From: Sphingomonas sanguinis
GTDB lineage: Bacteria; Pseudomonadota; Alphaproteobacteria; Sphingomonadales; Sphingomonadaceae
Assembly: GCF_019297835.1 (NCBI RefSeq)
Contig: NZ_CP079203.1
Coordinates: 3,600,001 to 3,664,000 of the forward strand
Direction: 5' to 3'
DNA: 64,000 nt
Below the pieces are notes generated by a model that saw nothing but the letters and a program-made list of their open reading frames with translations, was not told the origin of the DNA and did no database searches. Below are positions 62,445 to 64,000 of this stretch, piece after piece. The position numbers and the translations under genes are program-made. Position 1 is the stretch's first letter. Each line of letters begins with the position of its first letter.

Positions 62445-62520
62445 CTCGACGACAGCTAACCATCCAAGACGGGCGTTTTTCCGACCAGCACGACGGCTTA
62501 GGATACCCTGTTTCCAATAT

Positions 62521-62578
62521 GAACGAATGGCAGAATTCGGAAAGCTTGCGAGACACACCCAATGGCCGCAACTGGGTC
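62521..62578 (+). repeat. 58-bp dispersed repeat, copy K
   Basis: Starts GAACGAATGGCAG, ends GCCGCAACTGGGTC, 58 bp. Half-sites at 62525 and 62560 are 35 bp apart. Preceded by TTCCAATAT, close to copy B. Confidence 0.78.
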
Positions 62579-62673
62579 TAGCTGGCTTTGGCGCACGGCA
62601 CTAAGTCTGCCGGCGCACGCTGCAAATAAGCTGGTTTTCCCGGTCGACTTTTCAGCATCTTCGCTGTTCGGCA

Positions 62674-64000
62674 TCACTTCAGAACGTCTAATAGCGCCTC
62701 GGCGAGCTCGCTGCTCCGAAACGGCTTAGTTATGCGGGGCACGGCAGGATCGATACCTTCCGCTTCGGCATAGCCCGACACGATCAGTGCTGGCAGCCCA
62801 GGCTGAAGACCGTTGAGTGTCGTGACCAATTGAGCTCCGGTCATCCCCGCCATGAGATGATCGGTAACGAGGAGGTCCGGGACCAACCCGTCCCGCACCA
62901 TCTGGAGGGCAGTTTCTCCCGAGGCCGCCTCGACCACGTCATAGCCGAAGTCGGAGAGCATGTGCGCCGTGCTCATCCGCACCAGGTCTTCGTCGTCGAC
63001 CAACAGTACCACTCCCCGCGCGTCGCTGCGCTCGACGGGCTGGGCCGATCGCTGCTCGGCTTCTGGAAGGTCGTGACCGACGCGCAGCCAGAGCGCGACC
63101 GCAGTCCCCTTGCCGACCTCGCTATCGATCGTCAACGCGCCGCCCAACTGTGCCGCCAACCCGTGCACCATCGACAGGCCCAGCCCGGTTCCTTTACCGA
63201 TCCCCTTGGTCGAGAAGAATGGTTCGACTGCGCGCGCCCGCGTCTGTTCATCCATACCCACCCCAGTGTCGCTGACGCTGATCCGCACATAATGGCCGCG
63301 TGACAGTCCGCGCCGTGGTTCGCGTACCGACTCGCGCGTCACTTTGATCGTCAGCGTTCCACCGTCAGGCATGGCATCGCGCGCGTTCACTGCCAAGTTA
63401 AGGAGCGCCATTTCCAGCTGGTTGGCATCCGCCTTCGCGAGCGGCAGATCGGGTGCGACCTGCAATTGCAGCGCGATCGTCGGCCCCAGCGTCGACCCGA
63501 TCAGGTCGAGCATCCCGTCAACAAGCTGCGGTACGTCCACGGCTATCGTCTGAAGCGGTTGGCGACGCGCGAACGCCAGGAGGCGCTGGACCAATGTTCG
63601 AGCACGCTCGGCCGACTGCAGCGCGCCATCGATCAGCCGTCGCTCACGTTCGGAGCCGAGCCCCTTGCGGTTCAAAAGATCAAGCGATCCGACGATCGGG
63701 GTAAGTAAATTGTTGAAGTCGTGCGCGACCCCGCCCGTCAAGCTGCCCATTGCCTCCATCTTCTGGCTCTGTCGCAAGGCTTCTTGTGCCGTCTCCAGTT
63801 CCGCTTCGCGCGCCTTGGCAAGGCTCAGATCACGTCCAACCGCGATGAAATTGGCGCCATCGGGTTCAGGGGCGACCGTCCATTCGATCCACTTCCAGTC
63901 GCCGTCGCGTGTGGCGATCCTGTTTTCGAACCGCGTCGGCTGCCCCGTATGCGACATTGTCTCGATCGCGGTGAGCGTCGGCTTTTCGTCGTCGGGGTGC
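62674..64000 (-). CDS. hybrid histidine kinase with receiver, 5' end outside window
   Basis: The frame runs off the right edge: residues before MSHTGQPTRFENR read HPDDEKPTLTAIET, a PAS-domain loop, so the gene is incomplete here. The visible 442 residues hold the end of a PAS domain (FIAVGRDLSLAKARE), HisKA (GGVAHDFNNLLTPIVGSLDLL), the ATPase (NARDAMPDGG; SDTGVGMDEQTRA; GKGTGLGLSM) and a receiver (VVLLVDDEDLVRMS; LLVTDHLMAGMTG). It resembles the kinase at 55099-57204 throughout. Confidence 0.9.
   Translation of the reverse strand, partial: HPDDEKPTLTAIETMSHTGQPTRFENRIATRDGDWKWIEWTVAPEPDGANFIAVGRDLSLAKAREAELETAQEALRQSQKMEAMGSLTGGVAHDFNNLLTPIVGSLDLLNRKGLGSERERRLIDGALQSAERARTLVQRLLAFARRQPLQTIAVDVPQLVDGMLDLIGSTLGPTIALQLQVAPDLPLAKADANQLEMALLNLAVNARDAMPDGGTLTIKVTRESVREPRRGLSRGHYVRISVSDTGVGMDEQTRARAVEPFFSTKGIGKGTGLGLSMVHGLAAQLGGALTIDSEVGKGTAVALWLRVGHDLPEAEQRSAQPVERSDARGVVLLVDDEDLVRMSTAHMLSDFGYDVVEAASGETALQMVRDGLVPDLLVTDHLMAGMTGAQLVTTLNGLQPGLPALIVSGYAEAEGIDPAVPRITKPFRSSELAEALLDVLK

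Noticed and set aside
12660..62578. Reading the 58-bp repeats as integron attC sites
   Set aside because: Length and single orientation are suggestive, but the required RYYYAAC/GTTRRRY ends and inverted symmetry are absent; the half-sites are direct, and no integron integrase is present.
1..64000. CRISPR arrays, rRNA or tRNA genes
   Set aside because: No regularly spaced short direct repeats with spacers, and no cloverleaf or rRNA sequence was seen on either strand by eye.

Overview
The window reads as a plasmid or integrated accessory region of a high-GC alphaproteobacterium, most likely a sphingomonad. This rests on the Ti-type traA/traC/traD mobilisation genes next to a DUF6118-like gene, an HWE-family histidine kinase, and several very small proteins of a style I associate with sphingomonads. 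No rRNA, tRNA or CRISPR array is visible.

Layout. Positions 1-4335 hold conjugal transfer genes (traD and traC on the minus strand, the TraA relaxase-helicase on the plus strand). A 2,535-bp IS91-type element carrying a tyrosine recombinase and a Y2/HUH transposase lies at 4390-6924. An inverted copy, apparently identical, lies at 58721-61255, so the two enclose about 52 kb. Directly inside the left copy, 7.0-15.4 kb looks like a defence island: a 2H-phosphoesterase-like protein, a large protein with an N-terminal Hsp90/MORC-like ATPase and a C-terminal histidine-kinase core, a coupled receiver protein whose C-terminus carries an RNTLAH (HEPN-type RX4H) motif, a cytosine-5 DNA methyltransferase, and an AlbA_2/STAND NTPase.

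Next come a regulator/transporter block at 16.0-20.4 kb (AraC, DUF2306, VOC, TetR, MFS), an HWE kinase with its receiver (20.9-23.6 kb), and a heavy-metal efflux locus at 23.8-32.8 kb. That locus has a MerR regulator with a textbook operator, two CDF transporters, CzcCBA and a Cys-rich exported peptide. From 33 to 51 kb there are single or small gene modules: M1 peptidase, Old Yellow Enzyme, DedA/YdcZ/Kup, a TonB receptor with a YfiR-like protein and a GGDEF-EAL protein, transglutaminase plus esterase, and two operons of tiny proteins. IS110 and IS1182 elements, a hybrid kinase and an arginase-family enzyme fill 51.8-58.6 kb. Beyond the right IS91 copy are an orphan CdiI-type immunity protein, a TonB-C-like secreted protein and a second hybrid kinase that runs off the window.

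The least expected pattern is a degenerate intergenic repeat of 58 bp with fixed geometry. It starts GAACGAATGGC, ends TGGGTC, and has a second GAATGNC half-site exactly 35 bp after the first. There are about ten copies, all in one orientation, nearly always in the gaps between functional modules. The two candidate new systems are the ATPase-kinase / receiver-HEPN / methyltransferase cassette and the STAND NTPase that sits between two of these repeats.
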